The position numbers were made by a program, and so were the translations under genes. A model generated the notes under the pieces. It searched no databases, had not been told where the DNA came from, and saw only the letters and a program-made list of their open reading frames with translations. A stretch of 64,000 nucleotides of DNA from Ruegeria sp. Ofav3-42 (GTDB taxonomy: Bacteria > Pseudomonadota > Alphaproteobacteria > Rhodobacterales > Rhodobacteraceae), in contig NZ_JAKRGB010000006.1 of assembly GCF_022347725.1 (NCBI RefSeq), forward strand, positions 1 to 64,000, given 5' to 3'. Shown here piece by piece: positions 18,420 to 26,824 of this stretch; within the stretch, counting starts at the first letter, position 1, and every line of letters begins with the position of its first letter.

Positions 18420-19400
18420 GTGAGCGCTTTGATAGATGGTATCAAAGGAAACCGGTTTGCGGTCTTTGGCCGTGCAGGCATGGACCTGTACGCAGACCCC
18501 GTTGGCGTCAAAAGCGAAGACGCCGACACGTTCCACGCCGATCTGGGCGGATCGTCTGCGAATATCTGCGCCGGGCTGGTCAAACTGGGCAGCCAGGCGT
18601 CGCTGATCACTTCGATCTCAGATGATGCCGTAGGCAGGTTCTGCTTGAACAAGCTGGCACATTACGGCGTCGACACCTCCTATATCCGGGTCGTCGGTGG
18701 TGAATACCGCATGTCACTGGCCGTCTACGAAAGCCGGATCGAAAATTTCCAGAACGTCATCTACCGCAACGGTGCGGTCGACTTTCAGGTGACTGAGGAT
18801 GATATGGACAAGGTTGACTATGACAAGTTCTCGGCGGTGATCTCTGCCGGAACGGTGTTCGCCTCGGAACCTTCGCGCAGCGCCACGTTTCGCGCGTTCG
18901 ACAACGCCCGCAAGACGGGATTGCCAGTCATATTCGACATTGACTACCGCCCGTACAGCTGGCCATCCCCCGAGGTCGCCGCTGAGGTTCTATCGCGCGC
19001 AGGCGAGGCCAGCGACCTTATCGTCGGCAATGACGAAGAGTTCGGGTTCATGGCCGGAGGCATCGAAAAGGGCTTGGACAAGGCAAAGGAACTGGCCGCA
19101 AAACCGGGTCGTATCGTGATCTACAAAATGGGCGAAAAGGGCGCTGTCACGTTGGTGGACGGACAGGAAATCGAAACCGGCATCTATCCGGTTACCGCCG
19201 TCAAACCCAATGGTGCCGGCGATAGCTTTATGGCTGGCCTGTTGGCGTCAATCGCTGCCGGCAGCGAGCTTAAGGAGGCGGTCATGCGCGGCTCGGCCTG
19301 CGCTTCAATCGTCGTATCAAAACCCGGGTGCGCCCCGGCAATGCCAACAACGCCGGAGCTGGACGCGTTTCTCGCCTCTCACCCCGGCCCCACGACATAG
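18420..19400 (+). CDS. iolC: 5-dehydro-2-deoxygluconokinase IolC
   Basis: PfkB/ribokinase-family kinase, 326 residues, that phosphorylates 5-dehydro-2-deoxy-D-gluconate in inositol catabolism. Motifs are FAVFGRAGMDLYADP, the substrate loop HADLGGSSANICAGLVKLG, and the anion-hole/base motif NGAGDSFMAGLL. GTG 18420 is chosen because GGAGGT lies at 18408-18413 with 6-base spacing; earlier in-frame codons would overlap the operator region. First gene of a plus-strand operon with an IolB-like gene and an aldolase. It lacks the extra C-terminal aldolase-like domain that some IolC fusions carry. Confidence 0.87.
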   Translation: MSALIDGIKGNRFAVFGRAGMDLYADPVGVKSEDADTFHADLGGSSANICAGLVKLGSQASLITSISDDAVGRFCLNKLAHYGVDTSYIRVVGGEYRMSLAVYESRIENFQNVIYRNGAVDFQVTEDDMDKVDYDKFSAVISAGTVFASEPSRSATFRAFDNARKTGLPVIFDIDYRPYSWPSPEVAAEVLSRAGEASDLIVGNDEEFGFMAGGIEKGLDKAKELAAKPGRIVIYKMGEKGAVTLVDGQEIETGIYPVTAVKPNGAGDSFMAGLLASIAAGSELKEAVMRGSACASIVVSKPGCAPAMPTTPELDAFLASHPGPTT

Positions 19401-19409
19401 GAAACACCC

Positions 19410-20246
19410 ATGCATATCGCGCCCTATGAAAATCAGAACAAACCCATCGTTGATGCAGACGATTCCACGGTGCCGCTGAACTATTTCAACATCGTCAAAC
19501 TGAAAAACGGCGAGGCGTTCGAGTATCAGGTGCCGGGTTATGAGACCTGCATCGTTCCTGCCACCGGCAGCGTCGACGTTGACGTCGAAGGCGTTCGGTT
19601 TGCCAAGCTGGGCAAGCGGGGCGAAGACGTCTGGGATGGCGATCCAGAAGGCGTTTATGTGCCCGTCGGCGCTAAAGTTCGGCTGGTCTGCGTGTCGGAC
19701 GAAACGGAAGTTTTTATCGCGGGAGCTAAGTACGACAAGGTGCTAGACCCCTTCGACGTGCGCGAACATGACTTGGTTCAATACGGCAGCGACGACACCA
19801 AAACGCATCGCAAGATCAAGCACATCCTCGGCCAGAAACAGCACGACAAGGTTGGCCGCCTGCTGGTCAGTGAGCTGTTCACCGTAGGTCAGGGGGGCTG
19901 GTCTGGTTTCCCTAGCCATAAACACGACACCAACCGCCTGCCGGAAGAGACGCGGCACGACGAGACATATAACTTCCGTTTCAAACCCAACTGGGGCTCG
20001 GGCCTGCAAATGTTGCAGCGCGAGGACAACGAGCCGGGCGACGCCTATCACATCGTCGACGGCTCAACGATCTGCATCGACAAGGGCTACCACCCCTGCT
20101 GTGTGCTGCCTGGGTACGAGATGTATTACTTCACTATCCTCGGCGGCCTGACACAGCGCTCTCTGGTTCAGTTTTTCCAACCCACCCATGCCTATCAGGT
20201 CGAGACCATTCCGGGCATCAAAGACATGATTGCCAAGTTCAAATGA
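19410..20246 (+). CDS. IolB/KduI-family isomerase, divergent paralogue
   Basis: Cupin-type 5-deoxyglucuronate isomerase family, 278 residues. The metal-site region is PSHKHDTN, with HDETYNF and GYHPCCVLPGYEMYYF further on. It is clearly divergent from the canonical IolB encoded at 21108: the EETYYH block is DETYNF and the C-terminal NVMAGP block is TILGGLTQR. It sits between iolC and the aldolase with an AGGAA ribosome site, and overlaps the aldolase by 4 bases. It may act on the same substrate or on a related uronate; the role is not settled by sequence. Confidence 0.8.
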   Translation: MHIAPYENQNKPIVDADDSTVPLNYFNIVKLKNGEAFEYQVPGYETCIVPATGSVDVDVEGVRFAKLGKRGEDVWDGDPEGVYVPVGAKVRLVCVSDETEVFIAGAKYDKVLDPFDVREHDLVQYGSDDTKTHRKIKHILGQKQHDKVGRLLVSELFTVGQGGWSGFPSHKHDTNRLPEETRHDETYNFRFKPNWGSGLQMLQREDNEPGDAYHIVDGSTICIDKGYHPCCVLPGYEMYYFTILGGLTQRSLVQFFQPTHAYQVETIPGIKDMIAKFK

Positions 20247-21082
20247 CCCTAGTCACACTGAAAGACGTCCTGACACCTGCATATGAGCACGGTTATGCAG
20301 TGGGTGGCCTTGTCACCCTTGGCTGGGAAGACATGCGCGCCTATGTGGCCGCTGCGGAGGCGGAGAACGCGCCGGTGATCCTGCAGGCGGGTCCAAGCTG
20401 CCGTGAGCATACTCCGCTTCCCATTCTGGGTAAGATGTTCCGCCACCTGGCCGAGAACGCCTCGGTCCCGGTCGTGGCGCATCTGGACCATGGCTATACG
20501 TTCGAGGACTGCAAGATCGCGTTGGACAGCGGGTTCACGTCACTGATGTTCGACGGCTCGCGCAAGCCGCTGCAGCAGAACATCGACGAAACCGCCGCCA
20601 TTGCAGAGATGGCGCATGCGGCTGGTATTTCCTGCGAGGGCGAGATCGGGTTCGTAGGTTATTCCGGCGGTGAAGGGTCGAACGGCACAGATCCCGCCGA
20701 GGCCGCGAAGTTCGCCCGCGAAAGCGGCGTGGACGCAATGGCGATCTCGGTTGGCAACGTCCACCTGCAGCAAAACAAAGAAGGCGGGCTGGACGAGGCT
20801 CGGATTGCGGAAATCGACGCTGCGACCGATGTACCGCTGGTCATTCACGGCGGGTCGGGTGTGCCAGTAGAACAACGCAGCCGGTTGGCGCGCGAAACGT
20901 CGATCTGCAAGTTCAACATTGGAACCGAGTTGCGGATGGCATTCGGCAACGCTCTTCGCGAGGCAGTCAACCGAGACCCCGAACGTTTCGATCGCGTGAC
21001 GATCCTGAAAGAAACCCATGACCCGGTTGAGGCCGCAGCCCGCGTTGTAATCCGCGCTTTTGGTGCCCCGCCGCAGGGATAA
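20243..21082 (+). CDS. iolJ: Class II fructose-bisphosphate-aldolase-family protein, probable IolJ
   Basis: 279-residue zinc-dependent aldolase. Zinc-ligand regions are VVAHLDHGYTFEDC, EGEIG and VIHGGSGVP; the phosphate site is KFNIGTELRMAF. In this context the likely reaction is cleavage of 6-phospho-5-dehydro-2-deoxygluconate to malonate semialdehyde and dihydroxyacetone phosphate. A tagatose- or fructose-bisphosphate specificity cannot be excluded by sequence alone. Start ATG overlaps the upstream stop (ATGA). Confidence 0.8.
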   Translation: MTLVTLKDVLTPAYEHGYAVGGLVTLGWEDMRAYVAAAEAENAPVILQAGPSCREHTPLPILGKMFRHLAENASVPVVAHLDHGYTFEDCKIALDSGFTSLMFDGSRKPLQQNIDETAAIAEMAHAAGISCEGEIGFVGYSGGEGSNGTDPAEAAKFARESGVDAMAISVGNVHLQQNKEGGLDEARIAEIDAATDVPLVIHGGSGVPVEQRSRLARETSICKFNIGTELRMAFGNALREAVNRDPERFDRVTILKETHDPVEAAARVVIRAFGAPPQG

Positions 21083-21097
21083 AGCCCTTGGGCGGGG
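21066..21097. terminator. Hairpin between convergent iolJ and iolB
   Basis: Arms CCCCGCC (21066-21072) and GGCGGGG (21091-21097) pair perfectly, with an inner AGGG/CCCT extension. It spans the iolJ stop codon and lies before the convergent iolB end. There is no U-run on either side, so it may be a transcript-end stabiliser rather than an efficient intrinsic terminator. Confidence 0.5.
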
Positions 21098-21107
21098 TCG
21101 GTTTGGA

Positions 21108-21914
21108 TTACCCGTCTCGCTCCATGATCCATTCGACCTCGGGGGCCGCGACAAACCGCCATTTGCGCAGCGGACCTGCCATCACGTTTAGGTAGTACAT
21201 TTCGAACCCGTAAGGCGCACCGCAGGGGTGATGCCCGCGCGGGACGGTCACTACATCCCCGTCCGAGACAGCCATGGTTTCATCCAGTTGACCATCATCG
21301 GTATAGACCCGCTGAATGCCAAAACCGTTGGCCGGGTTCAGACGGTGGTAATAGGTCTCTTCCAGATAGGTGATCCGGGGATAGTCGTCCTCGTCATGGC
21401 GGTGGCTTGGGTAGGACGACCAGTGACCGTTCGGCGTAAAGACTTCGGTCACGAGCAAACTGTCGGCATAGTCCTCGGCCTCCATCGCGATATTGTTGAT
21501 GTAGCGCGTGTTCACACCCTTTCCCCGTTCGGTCAGGGTGATGCCCTCTGGCCCGATCCGGCGAGCCGCGTGCCCCCCTTTGCCTGGGGCTGAACACACC
21601 GCGATTACGCAGTCCGTTTCCGCTGTGGCCGTCCATTCCGTTCCGTTCGGCAGATACAGGCAATGCGGCGGTGTTTTCTCGAACACGTCCATCCGATCAC
21701 CCAAAACACCCCAGTCGCGCTCAGCACCGGCGATGTGAGCCTTGCCCTCAACCATGACCAGAATGACCTCACGGTCGCCTGTAGCCTCGGATGCCGTATC
21801 GCCTGCTTTGAGGTGGTAAAGCCCAAACCCTACATACCGCCATCCGGCGCTGGCCGGAGTGATGTCGTGCACTTTTCCACGCGCACCAAAAGGCTTTTTT
21901 AGCAGATCCGCCAT
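21108..21914 (-). CDS. iolB: 5-deoxy-glucuronate isomerase IolB
   Basis: Canonical IolB, 268 residues. The matches are WSSYPSHRHDEDDYPRITYLEETYYH, GFGIQRVYTDD, DETMAV and GHHPCGAPYGFEMYYLNVMAGPLRKWRF near the C-terminus, with metal-ligand histidines in SHRHD and GHHP. It isomerises 5-deoxyglucuronate to 5-dehydro-2-deoxygluconate, the IolC substrate. ATG 21914 (MADLLKKPFG) matches family N-termini; the longer frame upstream is not conserved. Last gene of the minus-strand operon that starts with the transporter. Confidence 0.93.
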   Translation of the reverse strand: MADLLKKPFGARGKVHDITPASAGWRYVGFGLYHLKAGDTASEATGDREVILVMVEGKAHIAGAERDWGVLGDRMDVFEKTPPHCLYLPNGTEWTATAETDCVIAVCSAPGKGGHAARRIGPEGITLTERGKGVNTRYINNIAMEAEDYADSLLVTEVFTPNGHWSSYPSHRHDEDDYPRITYLEETYYHRLNPANGFGIQRVYTDDGQLDETMAVSDGDVVTVPRGHHPCGAPYGFEMYYLNVMAGPLRKWRFVAAPEVEWIMERDG

Positions 21915-21960
21915 CTCTTTTCTCCGTCTGGGGCGGGCTGGTACGCCCGCCCGTTTTACC

Positions 21961-23142
21961 TCAGGCAGCTTGCCTTGATTGCAGCGCCGAGAAGGTCTCG
22001 GCCAATTGCGCTTCGGTCCAACCTTCAGAAACAGCACGACGCAGAATATCGGCCTGGCTTTCCGGGGCATTGCCGCCGACCGGAGGGTCCGTATCCAGAT
22101 TTGTCGGGAAGGGGTATCCCTCTGCCGTAGCAGCAATGGCCGCATCCAACTCAGAGCCGACCAACGCGCCCCGCTGTTTCAAGGCGACAAGCGAAGGGAA
22201 GACCGCCTCGGACATAGATCGCCAATCGATGGCTTCCATCGCACGTCCAAAAGCGGATGAGATTTGCAACAGGTTGGCCATCCGGTCGATGTCGGCACTG
22301 CGGTTTTCGCCCGCTGCGTGGAACAGCGCGGGGTTGAAGAAAACGGCATCCCCCTTGTCCAGCGGCAACTGAACATAGTTTTCCTCAAAATGGGTCCGAT
22401 GGTCCTGATCATGAAACGCCAGGTAGCCTGGCGGATACAATTGGGAAAAGGGCAACAACTTGGTTGGTCCGCTTTCCACCGGCATGTCGCAATGGGCAAC
22501 CGCGCCTTGCAGCGTCAGCGATGCTGTAACCAGATGAGTATGCGCGGGATAAAGCGCTGCTCTGTCCGCGCTCTGAAACCCAAGGTGATAGTCCCTGTGC
22601 GCCTGTTGCGCTTTACCGCCCGGACGCACCTGATTGATCTGAGCGGTGACCTGATAATTTGGCCCCAGCCACGCCTCACACGCGGCCGCAATTGCGATGT
22701 TCCCAAAATAGAGCGCAAAACCTTCCGGGTCGCGCAGGCACTGCTTTTGCAGGGCGTTCCAGATCCGGTCGTTCGCACCTGAGGCGGCGAAGTGATCGCC
22801 TTCGCCCGCACAGCTTTGACGTTCCTCTACGATGATCTGACGAAAAACATCGCTGGCGCGGTCGATTACGGATGTATCTGCGAAAGCTCCCTTCAGAGCG
22901 ATAACTCCGGCCGATTTACCCAGAACATGGCCCCACTCGGCCATCAGAGCTTTGCGCTTGTCTGCATCCTCCAGAACTGGTCGCAAAGCGTGCATGTCGT
23001 AGATCGGGACATTCTTCTCAATCGAGGCGGCATGGGGCACCGCCGCGGCTGCCATGCTCTGCGAGGTCAACACCTTGAATTCATCCAGATCACAGGATTC
23101 CCGGTCGAAGTAACCGACAAAGCCCAGTTCCTGATTTACCAT
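21961..23142 (-). CDS. Phytanoyl-CoA dioxygenase (PhyH) family protein in the inositol operon
   Basis: 393 residues. The Fe(II)/2-oxoglutarate oxygenase facial triad is visible as H182-R-D184 (QAHRDYHLGF) and the distal H275 (FFNPALFHAAGENRS), with R281 as likely 2-oxoglutarate anchor. AAGGAGA precedes the ATG at 23142. It lies between iolE and iolB on the same strand, so it should be co-expressed with inositol catabolism. No step of the known pathway needs a dioxygenase; it may handle a methylated or otherwise substituted inositol (inference only). Confidence 0.85.
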   Translation of the reverse strand: MVNQELGFVGYFDRESCDLDEFKVLTSQSMAAAAVPHAASIEKNVPIYDMHALRPVLEDADKRKALMAEWGHVLGKSAGVIALKGAFADTSVIDRASDVFRQIIVEERQSCAGEGDHFAASGANDRIWNALQKQCLRDPEGFALYFGNIAIAAACEAWLGPNYQVTAQINQVRPGGKAQQAHRDYHLGFQSADRAALYPAHTHLVTASLTLQGAVAHCDMPVESGPTKLLPFSQLYPPGYLAFHDQDHRTHFEENYVQLPLDKGDAVFFNPALFHAAGENRSADIDRMANLLQISSAFGRAMEAIDWRSMSEAVFPSLVALKQRGALVGSELDAAIAATAEGYPFPTNLDTDPPVGGNAPESQADILRRAVSEGWTEAQLAETFSALQSRQAA

Positions 23143-23191
23143 GATTTGTCTCCTTTTTTCATGGCTTCGGTGTTGCCCGCAAGGCTGATTG

Positions 23192-24091
23192 TTACGCTTG
23201 GACCTCCAATCCTGCTTGCGCGCAGACGTCGAGAATGTGCTTGTAGCCCTTCTTGGAATACTCGTAGGGCGGCGCCTTGGCCGGGTCCTGCTCAGCCTCG
23301 ACGACGATCCAGCCGTCGTAATCCATGGATTTCAAAGCGTTCGCCACAGCCTGAAAGTCGATGCACCCGTCACCCGGTACAGTGAACGCGCCGGCAACAA
23401 CAGCGTCCAGGAAACTGCGGTCATTTTCGCGCACATCCTGCACGATCGTCGGGCGGATGTCCTTGAAATGCACGTGATGCACACGGTCACCCCAGCGGTT
23501 CAGGGTCGCCATGACATCGCCGCCGCCGAACAGCAGGTGGCCGGTGTCAAAGCACAATTTCACCTCGGGACCCGATCCTTCCATCAACCAGTTCACGTCA
23601 TCTTCGGTTTCTATGATCGTGCCCATGTGATGGTGGTAGGCCATCGTCATACCCTGATCGCCCATCCATTTCGCTAGCTCAGTGATCTTGGTGGCATAGG
23701 CCAAGACCTCGTCTTTGGACAGATTGGGTCGGTTGTTGACCGGGGTACCAGCTTGCCCCTGAACGGTGTTCGAGCACTCGGCATAGACGATGCATGGGCT
23801 ATTCAGGGCCACAAACTGCTCGACCTGCTCGCGCACCGCTTCGCGTTCTGTCGCGAAGTCGTTGACCAGCGACGCGCCCGAGCACCACCCACCGCACAGC
23901 GCGATGTCATTGCCTTCCAGATAGGCGCGCAACCCTTCGGTGTAGCTGGGCATCCGCTGGCCGCGTTCGACACCGACATAGCCGATCTCACGCGCCTCTT
24001 TCAGCGCCTGCTCCATGGTGTACGCGGCCGTCAGGTCCGGCAGGTCATCATTCTGCCAGGCGATCGGAGAAATCCCGATTTTCACGCTCAT
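23192..24091 (-). CDS. iolE: Myo-inosose-2 dehydratase IolE
   Basis: TIM-barrel metal-dependent dehydratase, 299 residues, that converts 2-keto-myo-inositol to 3D-trihydroxycyclohexane-1,2-dione. The N-terminal IGISPIAWQNDDLPDL, the MAYHHHMGTIIET block, LCFDTGHLLFGGGD and HVHFKDIR carry the expected ligand residues; WIVVEAEQDP near the end holds the last Glu. The start overlaps the iolD stop by 4 bases, with AAGGAAAG upstream. Confidence 0.95.
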   Translation of the reverse strand: MSVKIGISPIAWQNDDLPDLTAAYTMEQALKEAREIGYVGVERGQRMPSYTEGLRAYLEGNDIALCGGWCSGASLVNDFATEREAVREQVEQFVALNSPCIVYAECSNTVQGQAGTPVNNRPNLSKDEVLAYATKITELAKWMGDQGMTMAYHHHMGTIIETEDDVNWLMEGSGPEVKLCFDTGHLLFGGGDVMATLNRWGDRVHHVHFKDIRPTIVQDVRENDRSFLDAVVAGAFTVPGDGCIDFQAVANALKSMDYDGWIVVEAEQDPAKAPPYEYSKKGYKHILDVCAQAGLEVQA

Positions 24092-25920
24092 TTCGTGTTT
24101 CTTTCCTTGATCGCCAGCTCATAGGCTGCGCGTTTTTCATTCACTTCGGGGCGGATGCTGACCTCGGGCACCGCCACTTCCCACCACGTGCCGCCGTATT
24201 CAGTCGAGGGGTACGGATCGGTGTCGATGACCACCACGTAAGGCCCTTTGATATCGCCACGTTTGGCAAGCGCCCCTTCCAGTTCAGCAATCGAGCTGAC
24301 CTTGACCGAGGTCGCGCCCATCGCCGCCGCGTGGGCCGCGAAATCGATGGCAGAGGGGTTCTCATGCACGGCATGATCCAGCAGGTTGTTAAACTCTGCC
24401 CCGCCAGTGCCCATCTGAAGACGGTTGATGCAGCCAAAGCCACGGTTATCGGTAATGACCACGGTGAACGAGACACCCATCATCGACGCCGTCGCCATTT
24501 CCGAATTCGCCATCATATAGGTGCCGTCGCCGGTAAAGCAGATCACGTCGCGATCCGGCTGGGCCATCTTGATGCCCATCGCACCGGCGATCTCATATCC
24601 CATACAGCTAAAGCCGTACTCCATGTGATAGGCACCGGGACGCGGGGCTTTCCACAGCTTGTGCAGTTCACCCGGCATAGTCCCCGCGGCGCACATGACG
24701 ACCGTATCGTCATTTGAGGCGCGCTGGACCGCTCCGACCACCTGCATATCGGTCGGCAGGGCATTGCCTTCACCGGGCGCGTCAGTCAGCTTGTCGACCT
24801 TGCCGTACCATTCAGCCTTCAGTGTATCCGCCACAGGATCGGCACGGTATCCCTGCAAGGCCGCGCCCAGCTCTTCCAACCCGATGCGCGCGTCCGATTG
24901 CAGCGGCATCGCGCCGTGTTTTTCTGCGTCGTAGGCAGCCGTGTTCAGGCAGATCATTTCGCGTTCGGGGTTGGAAAACAGTCCCCACGATCCCGTGGTG
25001 AAGTCCTGCAGGCGCGAGCCGACGGCCAGCACCAGATCCGCCTTGGCACAGACCGAGTTTGCTGGTTCACCGCCGGTCACGCCCACGGGTCCAAGGTTCA
25101 GCGGGTGATCCCACGCCAGCGCGGACTTTCCGGCCTGTGTCTCGGTAATGGGGATGTTGTGGGTTTCCACGAAACTCTGCAATGCATCAGTTGCGCCAGA
25201 GTAGTGCACTCCACCCCCGGCCACGATAACCGGGCGCTTTGCCGCCTTGATGGCCGCGACAGCGCGCGCCAGTTCGCCCTCATCCGGGCGGATGCGACGT
25301 TGGTACCAGACGCGCGGCTCAAAGAAGCTTTCGGGGTAATCAAAGGCCTCGGCCTGTACGTCCTGACAGAAGGCCAAAGTCGCCGGTCCACAATCAGCCG
25401 GGTCTGTCATGGTACGGAATGCGCGCGGCAACGCGGTCAGCAGGTGTTCGGGCCGTGAAATACGATCGAAGTAACGACTGACGGGCTTGAAGCAATCATT
25501 GGCACTGACCGTTCCATCGCCAAAGGTCTCTATTTGTTGCAGCACAGGATCGGGGCCACGCGTCGCGAAAACATCGCCGGGAATGATCAGAACCGGCAAC
25601 CGGTTCACATGCGCCAGCGCGGCCGCCGTCACCATATTGGTCGCACCCGGCCCAATGGACGAGGTCACAGCCATGGCACGCGAACGTCGCATTTGCTTGG
25701 CATAGGCGATAGCACAATGCGCCATCGTCTGTTCATTGTGGCCGCGATACGTTGGGAGGGTGTCCTTGACGGCATGCAACGCCTCACCCAATCCAGCCAC
25801 GTTCCCGTGCCCAAAAATAGCCCAGACACCTGCGATAAAGGGCTCTCCGGCCTCATTCATCTGCGCGCCCAGATAGCGGACCAGAGCTTGCGCTGCGGTC
25901 AGTCTGATTGTCTTGCCCAT
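24088..25920 (-). CDS. iolD: 3D-(3,5/4)-trihydroxycyclohexane-1,2-dione hydrolase IolD
   Basis: Thiamine-diphosphate enzyme, 610 residues, that opens the diketone ring to 5-deoxyglucuronate. N-terminal Pyr domain (RLTAAQALVRYLGAQM; the GHNEQTMAH segment carries the catalytic-glutamate region), central domain (PVIVAGGGVHYSGA), and C-terminal PP domain with CFTGDGTYMMANSEMATA as the GDG...N motif. ATG 25920 is preferred over 25935 because AAAGGGAT sits 4-5 bases before it. Upstream neighbour is the transporter ATPase; downstream is iolE. Confidence 0.95.
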   Translation of the reverse strand: MGKTIRLTAAQALVRYLGAQMNEAGEPFIAGVWAIFGHGNVAGLGEALHAVKDTLPTYRGHNEQTMAHCAIAYAKQMRRSRAMAVTSSIGPGATNMVTAAALAHVNRLPVLIIPGDVFATRGPDPVLQQIETFGDGTVSANDCFKPVSRYFDRISRPEHLLTALPRAFRTMTDPADCGPATLAFCQDVQAEAFDYPESFFEPRVWYQRRIRPDEGELARAVAAIKAAKRPVIVAGGGVHYSGATDALQSFVETHNIPITETQAGKSALAWDHPLNLGPVGVTGGEPANSVCAKADLVLAVGSRLQDFTTGSWGLFSNPEREMICLNTAAYDAEKHGAMPLQSDARIGLEELGAALQGYRADPVADTLKAEWYGKVDKLTDAPGEGNALPTDMQVVGAVQRASNDDTVVMCAAGTMPGELHKLWKAPRPGAYHMEYGFSCMGYEIAGAMGIKMAQPDRDVICFTGDGTYMMANSEMATASMMGVSFTVVITDNRGFGCINRLQMGTGGAEFNNLLDHAVHENPSAIDFAAHAAAMGATSVKVSSIAELEGALAKRGDIKGPYVVVIDTDPYPSTEYGGTWWEVAVPEVSIRPEVNEKRAAYELAIKERNTK

Positions 25921-26004
25921 TGTGATCCCTTTCAACTTACGGCCACCCCGGCCAGTCGGTTGAATTCCAGTTTCTCGAATATGTCAGGTCCGCGCGGGAT
26001 CGCG

Positions 26005-26823
26005 TCAGACCGTGCCGCCCAATGATCCTTCCAGCTCGGCCAGTTCCTGACCACCTGCCATCAGGTCCTGCAGTTCCTCGGGCGAGATTTCGCCGCGTTT
26101 TGCAGTGCCCAGAGTTTGACCCCGGTTCAACACGGTAAAGCGATCGCCGACAGCCAAAGCGTGGCGTACGTTGTGGCTGATGAAAACCACGCCCACACCC
26201 TGACTGCGTACCTTGTCGATGGTCGCCAGCACGTTCGATGTCTGGCGTACACCCAGCGCCGAAGTCGGCTCGTCCAGGATCAGGATTTTGGCGCCGAAAT
26301 GCACCGCACGGGCAATCGCGACTGTCTGGCGTTCCCCGCCGGACAGAGTACCCACAGCCTGATCCGGCCCACGCAAGTTGATGCCCATCTTGCGCATCTC
26401 TTCCATGGTGATTTCGTCGGCCAGTTTCTTGTCGAAGAAATTGATACCGGCGACTTTGCGCGTGGGTTCGTTGCCCATAAAGAAGTTCCGGCTGACACTC
26501 ATCAGCGGGATCATCGCCAGATGCTGGTGCACCGTCGCGATGCCGGCTTCGATGGCATCGCGCGGATCCTCGAAATGCATGGGTTTATCTTCGAAGATGA
26601 TCTCACCCGAAGTCGGCTTATGCACCCCTGACATAGTCTTGATAAAGGTCGATTTACCCGCACCATTGTCGCCCAGCAGACAGTGACATTCACCAGGCTT
26701 CAGATCAAAGCTGACCCCGGCCAAAGCGATCACTGAGCCAAAGTGTTTCTGGATATCGATCATTCGGATTATGGGTTCGCGATCCTGAACATCGCCGTGA
26801 TGGAACTTGGAATCTTCGGTCAT
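26005..26823 (-). CDS. Sugar ABC transporter ATP-binding protein (single-domain, FrcA-like)
   Basis: 272-residue ATPase with Walker A GDNGAGKST, Q-loop TVHQHLAM, signature LSGGERQTVAIA, Walker B ILILDEPTSALG and switch His in FISHN. It has one nucleotide-binding domain, unlike the duplicated RbsA/IatA type, so it resembles FrcA of rhizobia. With the permease (1 base away) and the binding protein it forms the inositol uptake system (substrate inferred from the operon). Confidence 0.9.
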   Translation of the reverse strand: MTEDSKFHHGDVQDREPIIRMIDIQKHFGSVIALAGVSFDLKPGECHCLLGDNGAGKSTFIKTMSGVHKPTSGEIIFEDKPMHFEDPRDAIEAGIATVHQHLAMIPLMSVSRNFFMGNEPTRKVAGINFFDKKLADEITMEEMRKMGINLRGPDQAVGTLSGGERQTVAIARAVHFGAKILILDEPTSALGVRQTSNVLATIDKVRSQGVGVVFISHNVRHALAVGDRFTVLNRGQTLGTAKRGEISPEELQDLMAGGQELAELEGSLGGTV

Positions 26824-26824
26824 C

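Noticed and set aside
22264..22279. Fifth LacI-type operator (TTGCAACAGGTTGGCC)
   Set aside because: The second half-site is poor and it lies deep inside the PhyH gene, away from any promoter.
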